This document shows, one piece after another, positions 1-5,727 of a DNA stretch of 5,853 nucleotides. This stretch comes from JAKFVA01 sp046155225 (GTDB taxonomy: Bacteria; Pseudomonadota; Gammaproteobacteria; Burkholderiales; Burkholderiaceae_C). Numbering within the stretch: the first letter of the stretch is position 1; every line of letters begins with the position of its first letter. Both the position numbers and the translations under genes were made by a program. Location: contig JBJXED010000122.1 of the NCBI GenBank assembly GCA_046155225.1, positions 1 through 5,853 of the forward strand, given 5' to 3'. The notes beneath the pieces were generated by a model that did no database searches, was not told the origin of the DNA, and saw nothing but the letters and a program-made list of their open reading frames with translations.

Positions 1-84
1 CACTGGCGATGGGTGCGAGCCGTTGAGTGCGGCATTGAACTAGTCTTTTTTGATAGCACCACCGGCAATAAATACCTTGGCTAG
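1..84 (+). CDS. Possible 3' end of an upstream gene (partial)
   Basis: Reading from base 1, this frame stays open for 27 codons to a TAG at 82-84, while the other two forward frames hit stops early. The tail contains IELVFFDSTTGNKYLG, a composition that looks like real protein (alternating hydrophobic strand followed by a polar turn) rather than a shadow frame. It would end 29 bases before hslR, a normal spacing on the same strand. The family is not recognisable from so short a piece, and an open run of this length can occur by chance, so this is a tentative partial call. Confidence 0.35.
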   Translation, partial: HWRWVRAVECGIELVFFDSTTGNKYLG

Positions 85-113
85 AAGCCTATTTCATTCA
101 TTTTTTAATAATT

Positions 114-563
114 TTGACCTTGAAAACGCCTTCTAATGCCCCTGAAGCTGCCGCCGTGCGGCTGGACAAATGGCTCTGGGCCGCACGCTTTTACAAAACC
201 CGCTCGCTGGCCAGTGACGACATTGCCAAAGGCCGGGTCCAGGTCAACCAGGTGGTGGCCAAAGCCTCGCGCGAGGTCAAGCCCGGTGACGTGATCAGCC
301 TGCGGCTGGGGCAACAGGTGCGGACTGTCACCGCCCTGCTCGTCAGCGCCGAGCGCGTCGCACCCGCCATCGCGCAAACCCGCTACAGCGAAAGTGCCGA
401 AAGCCTGGCGCAACGCCAAGCCGCTGCCGAATTTCGCCGCCAAGGCACCGAGCCGGCGCTCAGCCTGCCGCAGGGCCGCCCGACCAAGCGCCAGCGACGC
501 GATTTGTCAGAAGCGAGCAATAAGGGCTGGGGCAGCCGCTGGAGCGCGTCAATCGACGGCTAG
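114..563 (+). CDS. hslR: Hsp15, S4-domain RNA-binding heat-shock protein
   Basis: The 149-residue product matches the Hsp15/HslR family in length and layout. An S4 RNA-binding domain occupies roughly residues 16-75, with the signature RLDKWLWAARFYKTRSLA followed by KGRVQVNQ and KPGDVI. A basic tail follows, with GRPTKRQRRDL near residue 121, typical of the family. In E. coli Hsp15 binds free 50S subunits that carry a stranded nascent chain and tRNA, helping to recycle stalled ribosomes; the same cytoplasmic role is inferred here. The start is unusual: there is no in-frame ATG between the upstream stop at 69-71 and the domain, so the start is most likely TTG at 114, with a second TTG at 120 as an alternative. 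No clear Shine-Dalgarno sequence precedes it, the leader being T/A-rich. The next gene on this strand is far away, so it looks monocistronic or the end of an operon. Confidence 0.93.
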   Translation: MTLKTPSNAPEAAAVRLDKWLWAARFYKTRSLASDDIAKGRVQVNQVVAKASREVKPGDVISLRLGQQVRTVTALLVSAERVAPAIAQTRYSESAESLAQRQAAAEFRRQGTEPALSLPQGRPTKRQRRDLSEASNKGWGSRWSASIDG

Positions 564-1053
564 AAGCTGCGGTGCAGGGAAGACAGTTGATCATGCGCTG
601 CCTGAATTGTCACAACCACACTGGCGAGTTTGAGCCGACACCCACTGTCTTTATTCCGCCTTACTGAAGCGGTCGGTCCAAACTGCAAGCGGACATCTCT
701 TGCAGTCCCTACAGCGGAAAACACAAATCGGCAGATCGAGTCATGGGCGGTTCGAGACCGTAACGCTGCCTATTGCCGCGAGGTCTCCCTCACCGGGGGG
801 GCTACGCGTGCAAGCTATCGGGCGGCAGCCACATTGGGAGACCAATGGCAACTCGCTCCGACAAGAACGCAAAAACCCCGAGCAGCGTACTCTGTACAGG
901 ATTAAACGTGCGGCAACTGCGGCCAGTATCAGGGCCTGTACCGAAATCAGTAACGGTTCTTATCAGCAGTGCTCCGATAAGGTGCAATCGACGTCTAACT
1001 TTTTGAGAATCTAGGATCAGGATCTCGTGCACTAGTTGGCAACTTTCGCCTCT
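564..1053. other. Gene-poor stretch between hslR and the kinase gene
   Basis: About 490 bases with no convincing coding region. Several overlapping frames are open, but their translations are rich in Arg, Ser, Thr and Gln, have no domain signature and no good ribosome binding site. Two small inverted repeats are visible: ACTGCAAG/CTTGCAGT at 682-706 and CTTATC/GATAAG at 959-981. A 24-codon ORF at 593-667 starts MRCLNCHNHTG and has a CxxC pair but no well-placed ribosome binding site. The stretch looks less GC-rich than the flanking genes. It may be a decayed remnant or a dispersed intergenic sequence. No intrinsic terminator is clear for either of the two genes that converge on it. Confidence 0.55.
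682..706. repeat. Inverted repeat, 8-base arms, 9-base spacer
   Basis: ACTGCAAG at 682-689 is the exact reverse complement of CTTGCAGT at 699-706. It could form a small hairpin or be a binding site. There is no T-run after it on either strand, so it is not a standard terminator. Function unknown. Confidence 0.45.
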
Positions 1054-2346
1054 TCAGCCCATCGGCCAATCAACACGCACGATGGTCCGTGCACCATCTA
1101 CCGAGCGGCAGAAAGCAACGCTGCCGCCCATTCGCAACGCCACGCGCTGAACAATTGCGAGCCCCAGGCCCAAACCTGGATGTCTGCGGCTCGCGTCGCC
1201 ACGAGCGAAGGCTTGCAGCATTGCCTGCTGATCCTTGGGCGCGATGCCAGGGCCGCAGTCCTCGACCTCGATGTGCATGCGGTGACCTACCATGCCCACG
1301 GTTAAACGAACGGGCGACTGACCGTGGGTGAGCGCGTTGTCGAGCAGGTTGCTCATCACGCGTTCAATCAGGACAGCGCTGACGTGGGACACAAGGAGTG
1401 ACGCCGGTGCTTCCACCGAAAGCTCGGTGGAAGCACGCTGCTGCTGCGCCACTACGCTACGGGCCACGGCGGCCACGTCCACGGTTTCGTTGAGATGCAG
1501 TTCGCCGCTGCGCACATGGTCTAGAAAGCTGCCAACGAGCTTATCTGCTTGCAGCGCGTTGCGCACGATGGCCTCGCGCCTGGATGCGATACCTTCGTCA
1601 TCGGGCAATAGCTCTGCGGCCATGCGGATGCGGCCTAACGGGCTGCGAAGGTCGTGCGAAACGCCCGCGAGCAGTAACGCGCGCTCGCGCTCCTGTTGGT
1701 CGAGTGACTTGCGCAGCGCCCGCCAGGCTTCGTCGATCGCTTGGACTTCAGCACTGGCGTACGGCAGCGGACCGCCCGACGCGTTGTCGGCAGCAATGCG
1801 GGCACGCAGCGCTTCGAGTGGTTGTGCCAAGCGATGCGCGATCAGCGCGCTGGCACCGACCGCCAAACTGAACAGCAGCAGCGCCGCAATCAAGAAGCGT
1901 TCGCGCAGATTTTCCTCGACCAAGCCGCTCTCAAAACCAACCCAGCGAAGCGCACCGTCGTCGCTGCGCAGCGCCAACCAAAGTGTGGGAGCGCCTACTG
2001 TGCCATCCCATCTGTGGCCGAAGACCACGTCTACTATCGGCAGTCCGGCTTCCGCCAGTGTCTCGTGCATGATCCTTCGGAGGACCGTCAGTGATGCGAT
2101 TACGAACACATCTTCAGGACGTAAGTCTGAAGCACGCAACGGCCCGGGCGCGAGTTGGCGCACCTGCTCGATCGGCACGCCGCGCGCTACGAGCAGCAAC
2201 GAAGGTGCCCAGCTAGAGGTCACAAGCTGCGCAACGGTACGGTTGCGCTCAACGTAGAACACGATCGCGAGCATCGCGGTAAGAACGATGGCCACAGCGA
2301 CCTGCGCCACGAGCAGGCGTGCGAACAGGCTGCGGTTGTTGGCCAT
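1054..2346 (-). CDS. EnvZ-like membrane sensor histidine kinase
   Basis: The 430-residue product has the full order of an OmpR-partner histidine kinase. It begins with a cytoplasmic stub and transmembrane segment 1 (about residues 8-31), then a periplasmic sensor of about 115 residues that matches no sensor fold I recognise. Transmembrane segment 2 is at about 150-170, followed by a HAMP linker to about 223. The HisKA domain has the phospho-acceptor H231 in SHDLRSPLGRIR. The ATPase domain has an N box (N333, N337), a G1 box DCGPGI (363-368), an F-box Phe near 380 and a G2 box GLGLGLAIV (391-399). All catalytic motifs are intact, so it should autophosphorylate and transfer phosphate to the regulator encoded just upstream. 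The ATG at 2346 lies 12 bases after the regulator's TAA, which suggests co-transcription, although no clear Shine-Dalgarno sequence is seen. The signal sensed is unknown; the neighbours hint at envelope or lipid state. The subfamily cannot be named safely. Confidence 0.95.
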   Translation of the reverse strand: MANNRSLFARLLVAQVAVAIVLTAMLAIVFYVERNRTVAQLVTSSWAPSLLLVARGVPIEQVRQLAPGPLRASDLRPEDVFVIASLTVLRRIMHETLAEAGLPIVDVVFGHRWDGTVGAPTLWLALRSDDGALRWVGFESGLVEENLRERFLIAALLLFSLAVGASALIAHRLAQPLEALRARIAADNASGGPLPYASAEVQAIDEAWRALRKSLDQQERERALLLAGVSHDLRSPLGRIRMAAELLPDDEGIASRREAIVRNALQADKLVGSFLDHVRSGELHLNETVDVAAVARSVVAQQQRASTELSVEAPASLLVSHVSAVLIERVMSNLLDNALTHGQSPVRLTVGMVGHRMHIEVEDCGPGIAPKDQQAMLQAFARGDASRRHPGLGLGLAIVQRVALRMGGSVAFCRSVDGARTIVRVDWPMG

Positions 2347-2358
2347 CGGGCGAATGCT

Positions 2359-3066
2359 TTATCTGACGACAGCACCGCCGCCGCGAGGTACGAAAACATA
2401 GCCCTCGCCGCGCACGGTATCGATCCATTCGGCGCCTGGGCTCGCGTCGCGCAGCTTGCGCCGAAGCCGGGCGATCTGCACGTCCACCGTGCGCTCCTGC
2501 GGCTGATAGCCACCTGCTTGTACCGCCTCGGAGAGTGCCTCACGTGCCATGGGGGTACCAGGCTGCTTGGCCAGTGCAAGAAGCAACTTGAATTCGACGC
2601 TGGTGAGTGCCAACACGCCACCGCTGGAGCTAACCTCGCGCTTGAGGACATCGATTGACAGTCCTGCAAACCGCAGCACAGCGTAGTCTGCGCGGTGCGG
2701 CGCCGCACGGCGCAGCAGCGCACGTACGCGCGCCACCAATTCGCGTGGCTCGAAGGGCTTCGATAGGTAATCGTCGGCGCCAATCTCAAGGCCAAGCACG
2801 CGATCCATCGGGTCACCGCGCGCGGTTAGCATCACTAGGCCGAGAGCGGGATGTGCCACACGCCAGCGCCGCGCGAGGTCGAAGCCATTGCCGTCGGGCA
2901 GCATCGCGTCAAGCAAGACGACATCCGGTTGGCGTGCCGTTACAGCACGTTCGCCGTCGCCTGCGGTCAGTACGGTGAACGTGGACCAACCCTCCCGTTC
3001 TAACAACTCCACAAGCATGGTGGAAAGCTCGGCGTCATCGTCCACGATCAGGATCAGGGGTTGCAT
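2359..3066 (-). CDS. OmpR-family response regulator (receiver + winged helix)
   Basis: From the ATG at 3066 the product is 235 residues, the usual size for the OmpR/PhoB family. The receiver domain (about 4-117) has the acidic pocket in ILIVDDD (D9-D11), phospho-acceptor D53 in VVLLDAMLPDGNG, T81 in MLTAR and K103 in LSKPF. The C-terminal winged-helix DNA-binding domain (about 130-230) contains LTSVEFKLL, RTVDVQIARLRRKL and DTVRGEGYVF, all classic. The same frame is open further upstream to a GTG at 3219. That longer form would add 51 residues before the receiver strand, lacks family precedent and runs through a strong palindrome, so the start at 3066 is preferred. Neither start has an obvious ribosome binding site. 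It probably controls its own operon and perhaps the divergent desaturase gene, since many TCS regulators act on adjacent promoters. That target is inferred. Confidence 0.95.
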   Translation of the reverse strand: MQPLILIVDDDAELSTMLVELLEREGWSTFTVLTAGDGERAVTARQPDVVLLDAMLPDGNGFDLARRWRVAHPALGLVMLTARGDPMDRVLGLEIGADDYLSKPFEPRELVARVRALLRRAAPHRADYAVLRFAGLSIDVLKREVSSSGGVLALTSVEFKLLLALAKQPGTPMAREALSEAVQAGGYQPQERTVDVQIARLRRKLRDASPGAEWIDTVRGEGYVFVPRGGGAVVR

Positions 3067-3119
3067 AAACGCCACGGCACGTAGTTCACGGCCATAGTCT
3101 ACGAGTACTACACAGCCCA

Positions 3120-3154
3120 ACGACGAATGTGACAGCGCTGTAGCAATTCGTCGT
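3120..3154. promoter_or_regulatory. Nested palindrome upstream of the regulator gene, candidate operator
   Basis: ACGACGAAT at 3120-3128 is the exact reverse complement of ATTCGTCGT at 3146-3154. Inside it lies a second perfect palindrome, ACAGCGCTGT at 3132-3141, centred within half a base of the outer one. It sits 54-88 bases upstream of the regulator ATG, in its leader or promoter. Such two-layer dyad symmetry is typical of a dimer-binding site or an RNA hairpin. There is no T-run, so a plain terminator is unlikely. Which protein binds is unknown; the adjacent OmpR-family regulator is the simplest candidate, although that family more often binds direct repeats. Confidence 0.5.
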
Positions 3155-3197
3155 GTTTTGTCAGCGCACGCCGCTGCCAGGCTTGGTTCAATACTTG

Positions 3198-3211
3198 TCA
3201 GATTTATCTGA
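3198..3211. promoter_or_regulatory. TCAGAT-TT-ATCTGA palindrome in the divergent promoter region
   Basis: Six-base arms around a two-base centre, 18 bases before the GGAG of the leader ORF in front of the desaturase gene. A TTGTCAG at 3195-3201 overlaps it and recurs at 3158-3164, 37 bases away. The location fits an operator or activator site for the plus-strand genes, the minus-strand operon, or both. No confident -35/-10 pair could be assigned on either strand, which would be compatible with activator-dependent promoters. Confidence 0.4.
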
Positions 3212-3239
3212 TCTTCCACCGTATTTACTGGAGCCCACC

Positions 3240-3293
3240 ATGCTCAAGTTTCGATCACCAGCACCTACTCTTGGCCATAGCGCCACTACCTAA
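3240..3293 (+). CDS. Possible 17-residue leader peptide before the desaturase
   Basis: ATG at 3240 follows a GGAG at 3230-3233 with a 6-base spacer, the best ribosome binding site in this part of the window. The ORF reads MLKFRSPAPTLGHSATT and stops with TAA at 3291-3293. The desaturase ATG begins 3 bases later in the same frame and has no evident Shine-Dalgarno sequence of its own. This suggests a translated leader that delivers ribosomes to the desaturase start by re-initiation. Alternatively, it is a former longer N-terminus cut by a nonsense codon, or chance. The peptide has no runs of one amino acid that would suggest classical attenuation. Confidence 0.4.
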   Translation: MLKFRSPAPTLGHSATT

Positions 3294-3296
3294 AAC

Positions 3297-4187
3297 ATGT
3301 CCCAAATCGTTTGGATTCAAATCATCGCAACAGTCGCTATCCTTAGCATTGCATTGGCAGAAGCGTTGGTGCTGCAACACCGCAAACCTGGTTCGTTCGA
3401 CTGGTCAGAGGCTTGGCTGTCAGTGGCAGATCTGGCCGGGCGTCGATTGCTGGCCCTTTTGCCGATTGGTATCGCGACCCCAGTTTTCGCCTGGGTCTGG
3501 ACGCACAGGCTATTCACCATCGAGCTCAGCGGCTTCGCAACTTTCATATTGCTGTTTCTGGGGCTTGAGTTTTTCTACTATTGGTATCACCGTGCCTCTC
3601 ACCGTATTCGTTTCTTTTGGGCAACGCATGCGGTTCACCATTCTCCCAATCAACTGACACTGTCAACCTCTTTTCGACTGGGATGGACGAACAAGCTCAC
3701 AGGCACAACCTTGTTTTACACGCCGTTGGTGTACCTAGGCTTCGATCCCAAGGTGGTCCTTACAGCACTGTCGCTCAATCTTCTCTACCAATTCTGGTTA
3801 CACACGACATTGATCCCTAAGCTGGGCTGGCTGGAATGGATACTAAACACACCTTCCGCGCATCGGGTGCACCATGCGTCCAACCTCGACTACCTGGATG
3901 CCAACTACGGCGGTGTTCTTATCATTTTTGACCGCTTGTTTGGGACCTATCGTCCCGAGCGGGTCGAGGAACCCTGCATTTATGGGCTGGTAAAACCCAT
4001 GCGCACTCGCAATGTGCTCACCATGGAGTTCTCACAATGGGCTGACCTGTATCGTGACATGCGCCAAGCACCGAACCTTGTGTCGGCTTTGGCTTTGCTA
4101 GTCAAACCACCAGGATGGTCACCAGACGGTAAGAGCCTCACTACAGAAGCTTTGCGCGCCCAGCAGTCCAAGTCGGGGGTGGCGTAA
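3297..4187 (+). CDS. Sterol desaturase / fatty acid hydroxylase family membrane protein
   Basis: The 296-residue product has the di-iron histidine clusters of the fatty acid hydroxylase superfamily: HRASH at 98-102, HAVHH at 111-115 and HRVHH at 189-193, plus H169 in WLHT and a conserved-looking NYGG at 203-206. Hydrophobic segments at about 4-25, 48-68, 78-97 and 137-175 place it in the inner membrane, with the histidines facing the cytoplasm. The family uses O2 and electrons from a reductase to hydroxylate or desaturate lipids, including sterols, fatty acids, carotenoids and, in some members, alkylglycerol ethers. The actual substrate cannot be read from sequence. Start: an in-frame stop lies just upstream at 3291, so ATG 3297 is the first possible ATG; it begins directly before the first membrane helix. 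It is divergent from the two-component operon and 74 bases ahead of a lipoprotein gene. Base composition is visibly less GC-rich than the kinase gene. Confidence 0.92.
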   Translation: MSQIVWIQIIATVAILSIALAEALVLQHRKPGSFDWSEAWLSVADLAGRRLLALLPIGIATPVFAWVWTHRLFTIELSGFATFILLFLGLEFFYYWYHRASHRIRFFWATHAVHHSPNQLTLSTSFRLGWTNKLTGTTLFYTPLVYLGFDPKVVLTALSLNLLYQFWLHTTLIPKLGWLEWILNTPSAHRVHHASNLDYLDANYGGVLIIFDRLFGTYRPERVEEPCIYGLVKPMRTRNVLTMEFSQWADLYRDMRQAPNLVSALALLVKPPGWSPDGKSLTTEALRAQQSKSGVA

Positions 4188-4261
4188 CACGACTCAAAAT
4201 TGCGATAGCACTGGTTGGTTGCACTTCCTCTACCCACGCCATCCCATAGGAGAAATGACCC

Positions 4262-5161
4262 ATGAATCTCCGCCTTTTCAACACAGCCCTCGCGGCCCTG
4301 CTTGTCCTGCCCATGCTCGGCTGCACGGGCCCGCACAGCCTTGAACAAGCGGACACAACCGCCGACCTGGGTCTGCCCCGGGCAACGCCCGGCGGCCCAG
4401 CGCAGTTGCTGTCAGCCTTTTTCGGCCTGGACAACAAAATGCCCCAGAGGGCCAACCGTATATGCCGGGGTGCTGCGGGTCTTGACGGCATGCCGGTCAT
4501 CTTTTCGACGGAAATCGACCACACCACCCTGCAGGCGGGCGACTTTCTGGTCACGAAAAAATCAGGCGCAAAAGGCCATGTGCACTGCGCTACCTTGGTT
4601 CCCGCCACCGATGCGGGCGAGTTGCGAACGGTGCTGCTGATTGGCGAGTTCGGCAATGCCGATGCTGATGCCCCTGCGCGTGTCGAAGTTACTGGGCACA
4701 TCCACGCCATCGACCGCACCCTGGATTTCAAGGGCGCGGCGGTCGCGGTGACGCCACTAGAACAGGGGCCGACCTTGATCCTGGCGGAGCGCTTCGACCC
4801 AACCCACCCATACAAGGGTCTGGACGTGCCCCGAACAAGGGGCGACGACTGCCCGGTCAAGGACACCTTGCAAGCGGTGCGCGTTGTGTGGGCCGGTGGC
4901 GTGACACTTGCCAACGGCAAAGAACCGGGCGCGGCCGAGCGCGGCCTCTATCGCATCACCGTGCAGGCCCAAGACGGCACGCTGCGCGTCGTCGCACCGA
5001 CTGCGTTGGGCGACTTGGGCGACGGAGACAACAACCACCTGCTTTGTCTCTCCACCACCGACTGGCCAGTATCCGTCGCCTTCCCCGCCGGCATCTTTAC
5101 CGATCCGAACGGCGATCTGAATCCAGCCACCTCGGTGAAATTGACACATCGAAATCAATAG
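4262..5161 (+). CDS. Uncharacterised lipoprotein
   Basis: A 299-residue secreted protein. The start is well supported: AGGAGA at 4248-4253 with an 8-base spacer to the ATG. The N-terminus is a lipoprotein signal peptide with basic residue R4, a hydrophobic core and the lipobox MLGC, so C21 would be the lipidated first mature residue. The mature part has four further cysteines (68, 109, 197, 262), possibly two disulfides, as expected for a periplasmic protein. Residues 78-98 (PVIFSTEIDHTTLQAGDFLV) resemble the opening strands of bacterial Ig-like domains of the SbsA/Big_5 type, but this is a resemblance only. The C-terminal part has an Asp/Gly/Asn-rich stretch, GDLGDGDNNH, at 250-259 and DPNGDLNPAT at 281-290, which could bind a metal. 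No catalytic motif is recognised. Residue 22 is Thr and residue 23 Gly, so there is no Asp+2 inner-membrane retention signal and outer-membrane sorting is likely. It may be co-transcribed with the desaturase, 74 bases upstream, with no terminator seen between. Confidence 0.85.
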   Translation: MNLRLFNTALAALLVLPMLGCTGPHSLEQADTTADLGLPRATPGGPAQLLSAFFGLDNKMPQRANRICRGAAGLDGMPVIFSTEIDHTTLQAGDFLVTKKSGAKGHVHCATLVPATDAGELRTVLLIGEFGNADADAPARVEVTGHIHAIDRTLDFKGAAVAVTPLEQGPTLILAERFDPTHPYKGLDVPRTRGDDCPVKDTLQAVRVVWAGGVTLANGKEPGAAERGLYRITVQAQDGTLRVVAPTALGDLGDGDNNHLLCLSTTDWPVSVAFPAGIFTDPNGDLNPATSVKLTHRNQ

Positions 5162-5309
5162 CCGAGGGCTCAGGTGTCGCGAAGGTAAGTTGCGGTGCAC
5201 CTGGTCTTGGTGGTGAAGTAGTCGCTAGCTGGATTGATCACTGAATGACCGCAGATGACCCTCAACACTGTTCGTCACTGCCAGCTTCAAGTGACTGCGT
5301 TCAGCCCCT
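5162..5309. other. Non-coding stretch after the lipoprotein gene
   Basis: I see no gene, no promoter that can be defended and no hairpin terminator directly after the lipoprotein stop. The sequence is mixed in composition and resembles the other gene-poor stretch in lacking a dominant frame. Confidence 0.5.
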
Positions 5310-5498
5310 ATGCGGGCCGCCAAATCGAAAGATCGTATGGCCAAGCTCCAAGAGCAAGTGCGCATGTTGGAAGCACTGGCCAAATCGGACAATCGCTTCA
5401 CGCTTGCATACCTGTTGGTTAGCGAGTCAGGTGAAAGCATTCTGCGGAGTTTCGTCGCCGCAGGTGAGTCTGCTGATCGGGCTCTTGAAGGACGTTGA
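5310..5498 (+). CDS. Small hypothetical protein, doubtful
   Basis: A 62-residue frame whose translation is balanced in charge and looks protein-like: a helical, possibly coiled-coil N-terminal half (MAKLQEQVRMLEALAKSD around residues 10-27) followed by a mixed hydrophobic stretch and an acidic end. No family is recognised. Support is weak: neither ATG 5310 nor the internal ATG 5337 has a good ribosome binding site, although AAAG lies a few bases before 5337. A TGA in the same frame precedes it closely. The minus strand also has a long open frame here, so coding sense is not certain. It could be a genuine small protein or the truncated remnant of a longer gene. Confidence 0.3.
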   Translation: MRAAKSKDRMAKLQEQVRMLEALAKSDNRFTLAYLLVSESGESILRSFVAAGESADRALEGR

Positions 5499-5509
5499 TC
5501 GTCGATCAA
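5495..5509. repeat. Near-perfect palindrome TTGATCG-T-CGATCAA
   Basis: Seven-base arms around a single central base, overlapping the stop codon of the small ORF. The symmetry extends outward through ACG/CGT if one unpaired G is allowed. No T-run follows, so it is not a typical terminator; a protein-binding site is possible. Function unknown. Confidence 0.4.
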
Positions 5510-5595
5510 GCGTACCCGATAGCCAATGCCCTACGACTACCGCCGTGCGCCAAAGCCTCCGTGCCGTGCACCCAAAAGTCAGGAGGTTCTGAGAC

Positions 5596-5619
5596 AAAAC
5601 CGCTTTGAGACGGCTTTTT
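5596..5619 (+). terminator. Weak possible terminator, plus strand
   Basis: AAAACCG at 5596-5602 can pair with CGG-c-TTTT at 5611-5618 through one bulged base around an 8-base loop, ending in five T residues. The stem is short, so the call is tentative. It is the only candidate found on this strand after the lipoprotein gene and the small ORF. Confidence 0.3.
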
Positions 5620-5657
5620 GGCCCGCTCCGCGAATATGGCAGTCAGGGGCCAGACGC

Positions 5658-5681
5658 AAAAAACCCCGCACGAGGCGGGGC
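5658..5681 (-). terminator. Intrinsic terminator of the tRNA-Ser transcript
   Basis: Read on the minus strand, GCCCCGC, a five-base loop CTCGT and GCGGGG are followed by six T residues. The arms are 5675-5680 and 5664-5669, and the T-run is the A-run at 5658-5663. It lies 46 bases after the tRNA 3' end in the correct orientation, a strong rho-independent signal. Confidence 0.88.
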
Positions 5682-5689
5682 TTCAGGCA

Positions 5690-5719
5690 ACTTCCATTTG
5701 CTGATAGCCAGTTGGAAGT
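5690..5719 (-). repeat. Inverted repeat in the tRNA-Ser trailer
   Basis: ACTTCCA at 5690-5696 pairs with TGGAAGT at 5713-5719 across 16 bases, with a further CTG/CAG pairing inside (5701-5703 and 5709-5711). It falls between the tRNA 3' end and its terminator, so it would be a hairpin in the precursor trailer. It may aid 3' processing or be incidental. Confidence 0.4.
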
Positions 5720-5727
5720 CAATGTAC

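Noticed and set aside
593..667. 24-codon ORF with CxxC (MRCLNCHNHTG...)
   Set aside because: A zinc-ribbon-like start is tempting, but there is no well-placed ribosome binding site, the ORF is very short, and it contains no second cysteine pair.
700..1032. Open frames on both strands between hslR and the kinase gene
   Set aside because: Several frames are open at once, with low-complexity polar translations and no initiation signals. None stands out as coding.
1034..1044. AGTTG-G-CAACT palindrome just after the kinase stop as a terminator
   Set aside because: The loop would be one base and no T-run follows directly on the minus strand, so it does not qualify as an intrinsic terminator.
1328..2257. 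Long plus-strand open frame (309 codons) opposite the kinase gene
   Set aside because: It is antisense to a histidine kinase with all catalytic motifs intact. Its translation is Ser/Arg/Ala-rich with no domain, as expected for a shadow frame in GC-rich DNA.
2155..2816. Overlapping open frames on both strands across the regulator/kinase junction
   Set aside because: They overlap the receiver, winged-helix and kinase N-terminal sequences in other frames and show no protein signature.
4141..4920. Minus-strand open frame of 259 codons opposite the lipoprotein gene
   Set aside because: The plus-strand gene has a strong ribosome binding site and lipoprotein signal. The antisense translation is Ser/Arg/Pro-rich and featureless.
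5225..5509. Minus-strand open frame of 94 codons
   Set aside because: It overlaps the slightly more protein-like plus-strand ORF. It is Ser/Arg/Ala-rich, and no ribosome binding site or family was recognised.
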